This document shows positions 1 to 8,036 of a stretch of DNA of 64,000 nt, piece by piece. Under the pieces are notes generated by a model. That model did no database searches and was not told where the DNA came from. It worked only from the letters and a program-made list of their open reading frames with translations. A program made the translations under genes and the position numbers. Position 1 is the first letter of the stretch; each line of letters opens with the position of its first letter. Source of the DNA: Labedella endophytica (GTDB taxonomy: Bacteria; Actinomycetota; Actinomycetes; Actinomycetales; Microbacteriaceae); the NCBI RefSeq assembly GCF_003990045.1, contig NZ_RZGZ01000004.1, forward strand, positions 124,001-188,000, in the 5' to 3' direction.

Positions 1-642
1 CGCGCGCGCTCCTACGGACATCCGGGTGGTGCCGCGCGCGAGGCGTACCTGCGGCTCATCCGCGAGTGGGCCGGTCGGGGCGCGGAACCCGAGGATCCGT
101 ACGACCCGGCGCTCGTGCGCCGGGCGCCCGTGGAGATCCGTCGGGCGCTCGCCGAGGCCCTCGCCGAGGAGGCCACGGCACGTCAGGTCTCGGCCCTCGG
201 TATGGCCTTCACCGTGTGGCATGACGTGCACGTGGGCGGCGGGGAGCGGAAGATCGACCACGTCGTGCTCGGTCCGACCGGCCTCTATGCGATCTGCTCG
301 GAGGACTTCGGCGTGCCGGTGCGGATCCACCGCGGCGAGCTCGTCCCCATCGATGTCACGACCGACGAGCAGCCCGTGCGTTCGCTCGTCCGCGCGTCGC
401 GCGAGCTCGGCCGATCCGCCCGGGTCAAGATCACCGGGGTCGTCGTCGTGGTCCCCGACGAGGCGCTCGACGAAGGACTCGTCGAGATCGACCGGATGCG
501 CAAGCCCGCCGCGTTCATCGTGACGCGCTCGCGCCTCCCGCAGCTGCTGCGCACGGGCCCGTCGGGCGTCGACCCGATCGGCGGCAACGAGCTCTTCGAC
601 GTGCGCACGCGACTGCAGGCGGTCGTGCGCTACGAGGTCTGA
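1..642 (+). CDS. NERD-like domain protein, 5' end missing
   Basis: The reading frame is open from the first base, so the start lies outside the window; 213 residues are visible. The stretch from GGGERKIDHVVLGPTGLYAI onward matches the core of the NERD (nuclease-related) domain, where a conserved D in the iDHvv motif precedes a hydrophobic strand and a Gly turn. The usual downstream E-x-K is not clear (it reads CSEDFG), so nuclease activity is doubtful. The 3' end overlaps the convergent ImmA-like gene by 13 bp. Family call by motif only. Confidence 0.6.
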   Translation, partial: RARSYGHPGGAAREAYLRLIREWAGRGAEPEDPYDPALVRRAPVEIRRALAEALAEEATARQVSALGMAFTVWHDVHVGGGERKIDHVVLGPTGLYAICSEDFGVPVRIHRGELVPIDVTTDEQPVRSLVRASRELGRSARVKITGVVVVVPDEALDEGLVEIDRMRKPAAFIVTRSRLPQLLRTGPSGVDPIGGNELFDVRTRLQAVVRYEV

Positions 643-1190
643 CCCACCCGGTGCCGCAGCCGCGGGTCGGGTAGTCGGCCGGCGAGGATCTCCCGGTGGA
701 ACACGGCCACGACGGCGAGCGGGACATCGAGCTGGCGCGCGATGCCGAGCGGTGAGAGTCCCGCGCGTTCGGCCGCGGCGTAGGCCTCGTCGTCGATGAG
801 CATGCGGGCGCACTCGCGCTCGGCCCTCCGTTCGGCGGCGGCACCGGTTCCACGGTCGCGATACCTCGCGTGCACGTACTCGTGGTGCAGGGTCTCGCGC
901 TCGAGGGGAGCGGAGAGGCCGGCGCGGACGAGGATGCGACGCGAGTCGTCGAGGTAGGCGCCGAGGCGACCGGGCGGCAGGTCCGTGCGGTACTCCACGC
1001 GCACCCCGAGCCGCCGGATCAGCTCGTGGATGGCGCGGTCCCGTGGATCGACCGGGACGTGTCCGCCGCCGACGTCCCTGCGGTCGTCATGCGGCTGGTG
1101 GTCGTGCTCCGTCGGCCCCGAGATGCCCGGCCGATCGGACCGATCGGACCGGTCGTCGTTCTGCCGTCGTGTGTCGACGCGTGCGCCCAT
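630..1190 (-). CDS. ImmA/IrrE-family metallopeptidase
   Basis: Protein of 186 aa. The zinc-peptidase motif HHEYVHARY (HExxH) lies near residue 103 and a conserved E follows about 20 residues later in ERRAERECA, as in ImmA/IrrE proteases that cleave partner XRE repressors. The first 45 residues are low-complexity (RSDRSDRP), encoded by a short GATCGGACC tandem repeat, so the true start may be further in. It lies 36 bp downstream of an XRE gene on the same strand, the classic repressor/protease pair of mobile elements and toxin-antitoxin-like loci. Its target is inferred, not shown. Confidence 0.8.
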   Translation of the reverse strand: MGARVDTRRQNDDRSDRSDRPGISGPTEHDHQPHDDRRDVGGGHVPVDPRDRAIHELIRRLGVRVEYRTDLPPGRLGAYLDDSRRILVRAGLSAPLERETLHHEYVHARYRDRGTGAAAERRAERECARMLIDDEAYAAAERAGLSPLGIARQLDVPLAVVAVFHREILAGRLPDPRLRHRVGQTS

Positions 1191-1226
1191 GGTCCCCCGT
1201 CCGGTGGCCCGGACGTGCGCCCGGGC

Positions 1227-1601
1227 TCAGCTGTCGTGCTGCTCGGACTCCTGCTGCGCTTCGAAACCCGGACGATCGAGCGCGGCCATGGGGAGACCGT
1301 CCACATCAGTATCGAGGGCACCGCTGACATCGGTGAGGGCGCGGCCGGACTTCCGGATGGAGCGCTCCGCGCGGCCGAGCACGGCGCCCGGCGTGGTGCC
1401 GAGGGCGGCGGCGAGCTCGGCGACGTCGTTGAGATTGAGGGGGAGCTCCCCGCGCAGCCGCTTGTAGTAGTAGTTGCGCGAGATCGTGAGCTTCTCGAGG
1501 AGGGCCGCGTGGGTCAATCCCCGCTTGGTCCGGAGCACGTCGAATTCACGCGCCACTTCGTACGCGAATGCGGCGGCGACGCCGATTTCCACTCTCCCCA
1601 T
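1227..1601 (-). CDS. XRE-family helix-turn-helix regulator
   Basis: About 124 aa starting MGRVEIG; the longer upstream frame runs into the divergent promoter region. Residues 15-70 form a Cro/CI-type HTH: LRTKRGLTHAALLEKLTISR, then YYYKRLRGELPLNLNDVAEL. The C-terminal tail is acidic and Gln/Glu-rich (EAQQESEQHDS). It is first in a likely two-gene unit with the ImmA-like protease and divergent from another HTH gene, so it probably represses both directions until cleaved. That model comes from ImmR/ImmA-type pairs. Confidence 0.75.
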   Translation of the reverse strand: MGRVEIGVAAAFAYEVAREFDVLRTKRGLTHAALLEKLTISRNYYYKRLRGELPLNLNDVAELAAALGTTPGAVLGRAERSIRKSGRALTDVSGALDTDVDGLPMAALDRPGFEAQQESEQHDS

Positions 1602-1687
1602 GGGTTCAGAGTACCCGTGCGGCGGCCTCCTCCACAGAAAAGGCCTCGACAACTGGGGATGCGTATCTTTATGGGTACGCTGATGGT
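1602..1687. promoter_or_regulatory. divergent promoter region of the two HTH genes
   Basis: This 86-bp gap between divergent regulators contains the inverted hexamers GTACCC (about 1612) and GGGTAC (about 1674) and an AT-rich TATCTTTAT stretch (about 1667) that could serve as a -10 for the rightward gene. Likely operator site for one or both HTH proteins; inferred. Confidence 0.4.
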
Positions 1688-1927
1688 ATGGCGGACAGTC
1701 GAAGCACCTGGTCGGAGAACGTCGCAGCGACGGTGCGCGCGGAACTCGCGCGCCGTCGGATCCGTGCAGCCGCGCTCATGGACGTGCTCCAGCTCGGCCG
1801 CACCGCCACCTACGACCGCGTGAACGGCAAGATCCCGTTCGACACGGCAGAGCTCCTCCTCGTCGCATCGTTCCTCGGTCTCACCGCGGAGGAACTCGTC
1901 CGCGAGGCCGACCGCTCCTCCCACTGA
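1688..1927 (+). CDS. small helix-turn-helix protein
   Basis: A 79-aa protein starting MADSRSTWSENVAATV. Residues 25-70 resemble an XRE HTH (AAALMDVLQLGRTATYDRVN followed by FDTAELLLVASFLGLTAEEL), similar in layout to the divergent regulator. Short enough to be only a DNA-binding domain. A longer frame starting at 1568 exists but would overlap the opposite gene. Probably a second regulator of the same locus. Confidence 0.65.
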   Translation: MADSRSTWSENVAATVRAELARRRIRAAALMDVLQLGRTATYDRVNGKIPFDTAELLLVASFLGLTAEELVREADRSSH

Positions 1928-1998
1928 CCTCGCCCCCCGCCACACCCTCCCCCGCCCCGCCCCGCCACAGCCGCCGCCATCCCGCCCCACGAGGTGGA

Positions 1999-2048
1999 GC
2001 GTTTGCGCCGATATGTGGCGCCATACCGCCGCGTATCGGCACGAACGC
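1999..2048. repeat. 50-bp palindromic repeat, copy 1
   Basis: Imperfect 50-bp palindrome with ends GCGTTTGCGC... and ...GAACGC, matched in length and sequence by a copy at 61557-61606. Both copies share the outer GCGTTTGCGC, the inner GCCATACCGCC/GTATGCCGCC core and the mirrored right arm. It sits between the small HTH gene and the SDR gene. REP- or REPIN-like element, or a strong bidirectional terminator. Confidence 0.7.
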
Positions 2049-2191
2049 CCTCCTTCATGGGACTCGACCGTTCTTGGTCGCGGATGGTCGTGACGCGTGA
2101 CGCGTGACCAGCGGCGGGCGCTGCGGGTACCGCGGGTGGGCGGGGTGCGCAACGGGGAACGGCGTTCAGGCGGGAGACGTAGCGTCGGAGC

Positions 2192-3682
2192 ATGGACACT
2201 CCCGATACCCGCAAACTCGTGCTCGTCACCGGCGCGACCGGTTACATCGGCGGGCGCCTTGCCCCGCGTCTGCTCGACGCCGGCTACCGTGTCCGTGTCC
2301 TCGCGCGTAACCCCGATCGCTTGCGCGACGTGCCGTGGGCCGGCGACGTGGAGATCGTGCGCGGCGACCTGCTCGACGAGGATTCGCTCGAGGCGGCGTT
2401 CGACGGTGTGGACATCGCCTACTACCTCGTTCACTCCATGACCGGGTCGCACGGGAAGAACGCCTTCGAGGACTCCGAGCGACGCTCGGCCGAGAACGTC
2501 GCGCGCGTGGCGAAGGCCGCTGGGGTGTCGCGGCTCGTCTACCTCGGCGGCCTCCACCCGGACGACGCGACGCTCTCCCGCCACCTGCAGTCGCGCACCG
2601 AGGTGGGCGAGATCCTCCTCGCCTCGGGTGTGCCGACGGCGGTGCTGCAGGCGGGCGTCGTGATCGGATCGGGATCCGCGTCGTTCGAGATGGTGCGCCA
2701 CCTCACCGAGGTGCTGCCGTACATGCCGGCGCCGCGCTGGGTGCGCAACAAGATCCAGCCGATCGCCGTGCGCGACGTCATGCACTACCTGATCGGCTCG
2801 GCGGAACTTCCCGACGACGTGAACCGCACGTTCGACATCGGCGGCCCCGACGTGCTGCGCTACGGCCAGATGATGAACGGCTACGCCGTGGAAGCGGGCC
2901 TGCCGCAGCGGCCCATCGCGCCGCTCCCCGTGCTGACCCCCCGGCTCGCCTCGCACTGGGTGAACCTCGTGACGCCGATCCCGCGCAGCCTCGCGATGCC
3001 GCTCGTCGAGTCCCTCCAGCACGAATGCGTCGTGCGCGAGCACGACATCGACACGTACATCCCGGAACCCGATGGCGGACTCACAGGCTACCGGCGGGCC
3101 GTTCGACTCGCGCTCAACAAGGTGCGCGACGGATCCGTCGAGACGAGTTGGCAGGACGCCTCGGTCGCCGACGCCCCGAGCGACCCTCTGCCGAGCGACC
3201 CCGACTGGTCGGGCCACACCGTCTTCACCGACGACCGCACGCGGAAGACCGACGCGTCGCCCGACCGGGTGTGGGCCGTGATCGAGGGGATCGGCGGCGA
3301 GAACGGCTGGTACTCGTTCCCGCTGGCGTGGGCGGTGCGCGGCTGGATGGACAAAGCAGTCGGCGGCGTGGGGCTCCGCCGCGGACGCCGCCACCCCACC
3401 CGGCTCAACATCGGCGAGGCGCTCGACTGGTGGCGCGTGGAGAAGCTCGACCGCGGCCACTTCCTCCGCCTCCGCGCCGAGATGAAGGTTCCGGGACTCG
3501 CCTGGCTCGAGCTGAGCGTGGAGCCGGACGGTGCGGGCACGAGCTACCGCCAGCGTGCGGTGTTCTTCCCCGCTGGCCTCGCGGGCCGGCTCTACTGGTT
3601 CGCGATCCTGCCGTTCCACGGCGTCATCTTCGCGGGCATGGCCCGCCGCATCACGGCCGAGGCGGCCCGCACCGACGCCTGA
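2192..3682 (+). CDS. SDR-family NAD(P)-binding protein with C-terminal DUF2867
   Basis: Protein of 496 aa, the usual size for the two-domain family. Residues 8-250 are an atypical/extended SDR: GATGYIGG nucleotide-binding motif near residue 14, then HSMTG and SRLVYLGGL. Residues about 330-490 are DUF2867, an SRPBCC-like domain (VWAVIEGIGGENGWYSFPLA, WWRVEKL, LRAEMKVPGLAWLEL). Start chosen at the ATG preceded by a GGAG box. The substrate is unknown; members are annotated only as NAD-dependent epimerase-like. Single-gene unit flanked by palindromic repeats on both sides. Confidence 0.85.
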   Translation: MDTPDTRKLVLVTGATGYIGGRLAPRLLDAGYRVRVLARNPDRLRDVPWAGDVEIVRGDLLDEDSLEAAFDGVDIAYYLVHSMTGSHGKNAFEDSERRSAENVARVAKAAGVSRLVYLGGLHPDDATLSRHLQSRTEVGEILLASGVPTAVLQAGVVIGSGSASFEMVRHLTEVLPYMPAPRWVRNKIQPIAVRDVMHYLIGSAELPDDVNRTFDIGGPDVLRYGQMMNGYAVEAGLPQRPIAPLPVLTPRLASHWVNLVTPIPRSLAMPLVESLQHECVVREHDIDTYIPEPDGGLTGYRRAVRLALNKVRDGSVETSWQDASVADAPSDPLPSDPDWSGHTVFTDDRTRKTDASPDRVWAVIEGIGGENGWYSFPLAWAVRGWMDKAVGGVGLRRGRRHPTRLNIGEALDWWRVEKLDRGHFLRLRAEMKVPGLAWLELSVEPDGAGTSYRQRAVFFPAGLAGRLYWFAILPFHGVIFAGMARRITAEAARTDA

Positions 3683-3694
3683 CGACCCCGCCGT

Positions 3695-3754
3695 TGCGCA
3701 CGCAACGTCTCGTCGCGGGTGGAATTTCACCCGCAGAACCCAGTCGCGTGCGCA
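3695..3754. repeat. 60-bp palindromic repeat, copy A
   Basis: Ends are inverted repeats (TGCGCACGCAA left; TCGCGTGCGCA right) with an internal hairpin GGGTGGAATTTCACCC. A second 60-bp copy with the same plan is at 4278-4337; the two copies bracket the gene at 3874-4224 in the same orientation. Confidence 0.75.
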
Positions 3755-3873
3755 AAAACCCGACGATAGGAAAGGACGGGGCGGGCGCGGTCCGCTGGCA
3801 CTGGGCTGAGCGTGCCTGCGAGCGTGAGCGTCACACGAGCGCGAAGCGGTGCCGTGAGCCGTAGGCTTCCGGC

Positions 3874-4224
3874 ATGCCGGAGGACTGGATCGAGCACCGT
3901 CGCGGGATCGACGGCGAACTCCTCGGGTGGATGCGCCCGGATGGCGACGGCTTCGTCGTGATCGACCTCCTCGGCCGCGAGCGATCCGCCGCCCTCGACT
4001 GGCTCGACGCGGAGGAGCTGCTCGAGGAACTCGGCATCGGCTACCTCGCCGACCCTTACGAGCTGCGGCTCGAGAGCGGGGCGTGGTTGCGCGTGCGTCT
4101 CGCCGAGGTGTCGTCGCGCCGGATCCGGGTGAAGAAGGACGACTGGGGCGACATGTCGGCACCCCAGCTCTTCTACGACCTGCCCTTTCCGCCGCGCGAC
4201 GCCCTCCGCCCGCTCCAGCGCTAA
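3874..4224 (+). CDS. conserved hypothetical protein, 116 aa
   Basis: Acidic soluble protein starting MPEDWIEHRRGIDGELLGWM, with codon use like its neighbours. No signal peptide, membrane segment or recognised motif; the C-terminal half is beta-rich in appearance (LRLESGAWLRVRLAEVSSRR). It is a lone gene bracketed by two copies of a 60-bp palindromic repeat. Function unknown. Confidence 0.65.
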   Translation: MPEDWIEHRRGIDGELLGWMRPDGDGFVVIDLLGRERSAALDWLDAEELLEELGIGYLADPYELRLESGAWLRVRLAEVSSRRIRVKKDDWGDMSAPQLFYDLPFPPRDALRPLQR

Positions 4225-4277
4225 TCGCTCCGCGACCGGCGGCCCACCGGCATCCGCGCACGGCGCCGGGGAGTGTC

Positions 4278-4337
4278 TGCGTACGCAAAAACCTTCCGCG
4301 GGTGAAACTTCACGCGCGCAACGCAGTTGCGTGCGCA
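4278..4337. repeat. 60-bp palindromic repeat, copy B
   Basis: Same plan as copy A: ends TGCGTACGCAA and TTGCGTGCGCA, internal hairpin GTGAAACTTCAC. Followed directly by a small tandem repeat, GCATCT three times. The rest of the 208-bp gap between genes holds nothing else I can name. Confidence 0.75.
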
Positions 4338-4433
4338 TCTGCATCTGCATCTGCGGGTGTGGGCTGTGGAGTGCGGCGGGTCGGGCAGGGACGGGGTCTT
4401 GAGCGCGACGGGGGATAGCGCCAGACTCGCGGG

Positions 4434-4904
4434 ATGACGTGGACTCTCGGAATGAGGCGGACGGGTGTGATGGAGCGGACGGGCGGGATGAGGCGGATGC
4501 GACGAGTGGGGCTCACAGCCGGACTCGGTCTCGTGATGGCGGCGGCGCTCGCCGGGTGCGCAAGCCCCGGCGGGTACGCGGTGATCGACGCCGAGCCCGC
4601 GGCCGACAGCCCGGCACTCCCCGAGCTGCCCGACTACGCGCTCGACAACGTCGACGAGTCGACGCTTCGGTACGCGGGCGACGACGACGGAACGCCACTG
4701 TGGCTCGGAGTCGGCGCGGAGACGGCGACGATGTGCCTGTTTGCCTACCCGAACGAGACGGAGTGGATCGTCAGTTGCGGCGGTGATGCCGGCCCGCTCG
4801 AGATGTCGGGAGCCGGAAGCACCTACCGCCTCCAGCCCGACGGCATGCCGGTGCCCGACGGGTGGACCGCGGTGTCCGAGAACGTGCTCGTCCGCGGCGA
4901 CTGA
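4434..4904 (+). CDS. putative lipoprotein
   Basis: A basic N-terminus is followed by a hydrophobic segment and a lipobox, AALAGC, about 40 residues in, so the mature protein would be lipid-anchored outside the membrane. An ATG at about 4488 (MRRMRRVG) gives a more normal signal peptide length than the first ATG at 4434. The DNA before it is a short tandem repeat around ATGAGGCGGACGGG. The mature part, about 115 aa, has two Cys (TMCLF, VSCGG) that could pair. No family recognised. Confidence 0.6.
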   Translation: MTWTLGMRRTGVMERTGGMRRMRRVGLTAGLGLVMAAALAGCASPGGYAVIDAEPAADSPALPELPDYALDNVDESTLRYAGDDDGTPLWLGVGAETATMCLFAYPNETEWIVSCGGDAGPLEMSGAGSTYRLQPDGMPVPDGWTAVSENVLVRGD

Positions 4905-4998
4905 CGGGACGGAACACGCGTCAGGCGGCCGCGACGGGCGGGATCGCCCTCCCGGAGCGGCCGAATCGGCCCTGGCGCACGTCTGCGAGAATGGACGC

Positions 4999-5604
4999 AT
5001 GTCGACGAGTCGCGTGAGCCGGGTCCTCGCCGGGCTCGTCGCCGCGAGCTTCTCGACCTTCGTCGCACTGCTGTCCCACGTCTCCGGCGGCGGGGTCGTG
5101 CCCGGCGTGGTCGGCGTCGTGCTCCCGCTCGTGCTCTCGGTGCTCGTCTGCGTGGCGCTCGCCGGCCGGCGCCTCGGCCTCGTGCGACTGTCGCTGTCCG
5201 TCGTGATCAGCCAGGTCCTCTTCCACACGCTCTTCGTGCTCGGCGCATCGGGCGGCGTGTCGGCGACCGATCAGGCATCGCACCACGGGAGCGTCGCGCT
5301 CACCACCGCGGGGCCGCCCGATCACGCCGCCGGCCACACGAGCCCGGTCATGTGGGTCGCGCACGTCGTGGCCGCGAGCGCGACCATCGCCGCACTTCGT
5401 CACGCGGACGTGATCCTCTCGAGGCTCGGGGACATCGCCCGTTTCGTCGCCGACTTCGTCGCGCGGCTCACGCTCGTCCTGATCCCGGCCGCCTCCGGTC
5501 CGACGCGTGCCCCGCTCGCCCGCGTGGTCCGTCGGGTCCGGGCAGCGACTCGTTCCGTCGGCACCATCAGTCGGCGCGGGCCTCCCCCTCTGTCGATCGC
5601 CTGA
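4999..5604 (+). CDS. hypothetical polytopic membrane protein
   Basis: About 201 aa. Three or four hydrophobic helices: near residues 7-30, 33-53, 60-80 and 115-135. A His-rich loop (ASHHGS, DHAAGHTS) between helices is the type seen in proteins encoded beside copper or cytochrome-oxidase assembly genes. The next gene downstream is a CopD-CtaG fusion, which supports a metal-related role by context only. The C-terminal 40 residues are basic and probably cytoplasmic. Confidence 0.6.
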   Translation: MSTSRVSRVLAGLVAASFSTFVALLSHVSGGGVVPGVVGVVLPLVLSVLVCVALAGRRLGLVRLSLSVVISQVLFHTLFVLGASGGVSATDQASHHGSVALTTAGPPDHAAGHTSPVMWVAHVVAASATIAALRHADVILSRLGDIARFVADFVARLTLVLIPAASGPTRAPLARVVRRVRAATRSVGTISRRGPPPLSIA

Positions 5605-5842
5605 TCCCCGACGTCCCCGAGCCGGCTCCGCCGCTCGTCGGTGTGATCGCCGTGAGCTCGTGACGCGCTGACGAGGAGTCTTCTCCTTGTTCGTGCTGCA
5701 GTGCCGGCCGACCGTATCGATGCGCGCGCTCACGCGCCTCCTCGTCGACGTCTCCATCAGTCCCTCCGCCGCACGTCGTCGCCGGCGCGCGCGGAGGGGA
5801 TTCCGCAGCGCGATCGGCGCTGCACGGGAGGAGCCACACCTC

Positions 5843-8008
5843 GTGGCCGACGCAACGAATCCATCCACCGACCCTTCGACCCTCTCCGGATCCACGGCGC
5901 CCGACCCGTCGGCGCTGGACCCATCGGCCCCGGACTCGTCACCCCCGGACCCGGCACGCCCCGACCCGTCACCCCCGGCCCCCTGGGTGCCGCGCGTCCG
6001 CGCCCCCGAGGCGATCATGCTGGCCTCGGTGCCGCTCGCGGTCGTCGTCATGCTCGTGGCCCTCACCGCCACGGGTGACCTCTTCCCCTCGAGCGGCCTC
6101 GGGGACCCGGGCCCCCTCGTCTCGATCGGCCTGCCCGTGGCACGCGTGCTGCACGACGCGTCCGCCGCGCTCACGATCGGCGCGCTCCTCGCGGCCACCT
6201 TCCTCCTGCCCGGGCAGGAGATCGTCCCGGGCGTCGCCTCGTTCTCGCAGTGGTGGGCGGTGCGGATCGCGCGCTGGGCCGGCACGGCCTGGCTCGCGTC
6301 GGGGCTCGTGGTGTTCGTCTTCACCGCCGCCAACACCATCGGTGCCCCGCTCGACTCGCCGACGTTCGCCCGCACGTTCCTCTTCGTGGCGACGGAGCTG
6401 GAGATCGGCCAGACGCTGCTCGTCTCGCTCGCCTGCGTGGTCGTGGTTCTCCACATCCTGTTCCTCACGCGGCGGGTGGCCTGGATCGCCGCCGCGACGG
6501 CCATCACCGTGGTCGCGCTGCTCCCACTCGCCCTCTCCGGCCACGCGGCCGGCTCCGACGAGCACGGCAACGCGGTGAACAGCCTCGCCGTGCACCTCGT
6601 GGGCGTGACCGCGTGGGCGGGCGGACTCGTGGCGGTGATCCTGCTGCGGCGGAGGGTCGGATCCGAGATCGGACGGGTGGTCGCGCGCTACTCCGTGCTC
6701 GCGGGCTGGGCCTTCGGAGCCGTCGCGTTCTCGGGCATCGTCAACGCGTCGTTGCGGCTCTCCGGCCCCGCGGACCTGCTCGCCCCGTACGGGATGCTCA
6801 TCCTCGTGAAGGCGTCGGCGCTCGTCCTCCTCGGACTGGCGGGGGCGTGGCATCGGCGTCGCGTCATCCCCCGCCTGGACGCGGAACCGGGCCGGAGGGG
6901 GCCCTTCATCCGCTTGGCCGTGGCGGAGGTCGTCGTCATGGCGATCGCGATGGGCGCGTCCGTCGCCGTGTCGCGGAGCGAGCCCCCGGTGTCGCAGGAG
7001 CCCATCGTCGGCGACGCGCGACGCCGACTGCTCGGCTTCGAGTACCCGCCCGACGTGACGCCGCTGCGCATGTTCACCGAGTGGCACATCGACTGGGTGT
7101 GGGCGGCCGCCTCGGTCGTCGGGGCGGTCTTCTACGTGCGGTCCGTGCTCCGACTGCGCGCTCGCGGCGACGCGTGGCCGCTCGGCCGGACCGTGGCCTG
7201 GGTGGCCGGTTGCGCCGCGCTGCTGTGGGCGACCTCCGGTGGACCCGCCGTCTACGGCCAGGTGCACTTCAGCACCCACATGATCCAGCACATGACGCTC
7301 ATGATGGTGGTGCCGCCCCTCCTCGTGCTCGGCGGACCGGTCCTCCTCGCCCTGCGGGTGCTCCCGGTGCGCAGTGACGGTGGGCGGGGCCTGCGCGAAT
7401 GGATGCTCGCCGTGGTGCACTCCCGGTACCTGCGGGTGCTGTCGTACCCGGCCGTCGCCGGCGTGCTCTTCGCGGGCAGCCTCGTGGCCTTCTACTTCAC
7501 GGGCTGGTTCGAATGGGCGATGTTCGCGCACGAGGGGCACGTGGTCATGACCGTGCACTTCCTCGCCACGGGCTACCTGTTCTTCTGGGTCCTCATCGGG
7601 GTCGACCCCGGGCCGCAGCGGCCCACGTACGTGCTGCGGCTGCTGCTCCTGCTCGCGACGCTCGCTTTCCATGCGTTCTTCGGTCTCGCGATCATGTCGA
7701 GCGCCACCGTGCTCGCGCATCCGTGGTGGACCGGCCTCGGCTACGCGGACACCGCCGCTCTGCTCGCCGACCAGAAGGTGGGCGGCGGGGTCGCCTGGAG
7801 CACCGGCGAGATCCCCGCGGTGCTCGTGGCGCTCGCGATCGTGGCGCAGTGGGTCCGGAGCGACGAGCGGGCGGCGAAGCGCTACGACCGCCGGGCCGAT
7901 CGCGATGGCGAGGCCGAGCTCACCGCCTACAACGACCGGCTCTCGCGTCTCGGCGAACGCGATGCCGCCTCCGATGGACCCGGCCCACGCGGCCCCGAGC
8001 ACTCCTGA
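5843..8008 (+). CDS. CopD / CtaG fusion membrane protein (copper handling, oxidase assembly)
   Basis: About 721 aa with more than a dozen membrane helices. The N-terminal half matches the CopD copper-resistance domain (LALSGHAAGSDEH, VHLVGVTAWAGGL, YSVLAGWAF). The C-terminal half matches caa3_CtaG oxidase-assembly proteins (HFSTHMIQHMTLMMVVPPLL, EGHVVMTVHFLATGYLFFW, HAFFGLAIM), with the conserved membrane His residues present. A GTG at 5843 has a GGGAGGAG site 10 nt upstream; longer starts back to 5687 are possible. A Pro/Asp/Ser-rich spacer precedes the first helix. Likely function: copper transfer for cytochrome oxidase. Confidence 0.85.
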   Translation: MADATNPSTDPSTLSGSTAPDPSALDPSAPDSSPPDPARPDPSPPAPWVPRVRAPEAIMLASVPLAVVVMLVALTATGDLFPSSGLGDPGPLVSIGLPVARVLHDASAALTIGALLAATFLLPGQEIVPGVASFSQWWAVRIARWAGTAWLASGLVVFVFTAANTIGAPLDSPTFARTFLFVATELEIGQTLLVSLACVVVVLHILFLTRRVAWIAAATAITVVALLPLALSGHAAGSDEHGNAVNSLAVHLVGVTAWAGGLVAVILLRRRVGSEIGRVVARYSVLAGWAFGAVAFSGIVNASLRLSGPADLLAPYGMLILVKASALVLLGLAGAWHRRRVIPRLDAEPGRRGPFIRLAVAEVVVMAIAMGASVAVSRSEPPVSQEPIVGDARRRLLGFEYPPDVTPLRMFTEWHIDWVWAAASVVGAVFYVRSVLRLRARGDAWPLGRTVAWVAGCAALLWATSGGPAVYGQVHFSTHMIQHMTLMMVVPPLLVLGGPVLLALRVLPVRSDGGRGLREWMLAVVHSRYLRVLSYPAVAGVLFAGSLVAFYFTGWFEWAMFAHEGHVVMTVHFLATGYLFFWVLIGVDPGPQRPTYVLRLLLLLATLAFHAFFGLAIMSSATVLAHPWWTGLGYADTAALLADQKVGGGVAWSTGEIPAVLVALAIVAQWVRSDERAAKRYDRRADRDGEAELTAYNDRLSRLGERDAASDGPGPRGPEHS

Positions 8009-8036
8009 TCACCTCCCCCTCGATAGGAACCTCCCG

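Noticed and set aside
1127-1152. GATCGGACC tandem repeat as a regulatory repeat
   Set aside because: It lies inside the N-terminus of the ImmA-like gene and encodes RSDRSDR; better explained as coding low complexity.
1514-4288. Very long open frame on the minus strand (924 codons)
   Set aside because: Arg/Pro/Gly-rich shadow of the SDR and neighbouring genes; no motifs and it crosses the intergenic palindromes. Typical of high-GC DNA.
5969-8002. 677-codon minus-strand frame opposite CopD-CtaG
   Set aside because: His/Arg/Gly-rich shadow of transmembrane codons; no family features.
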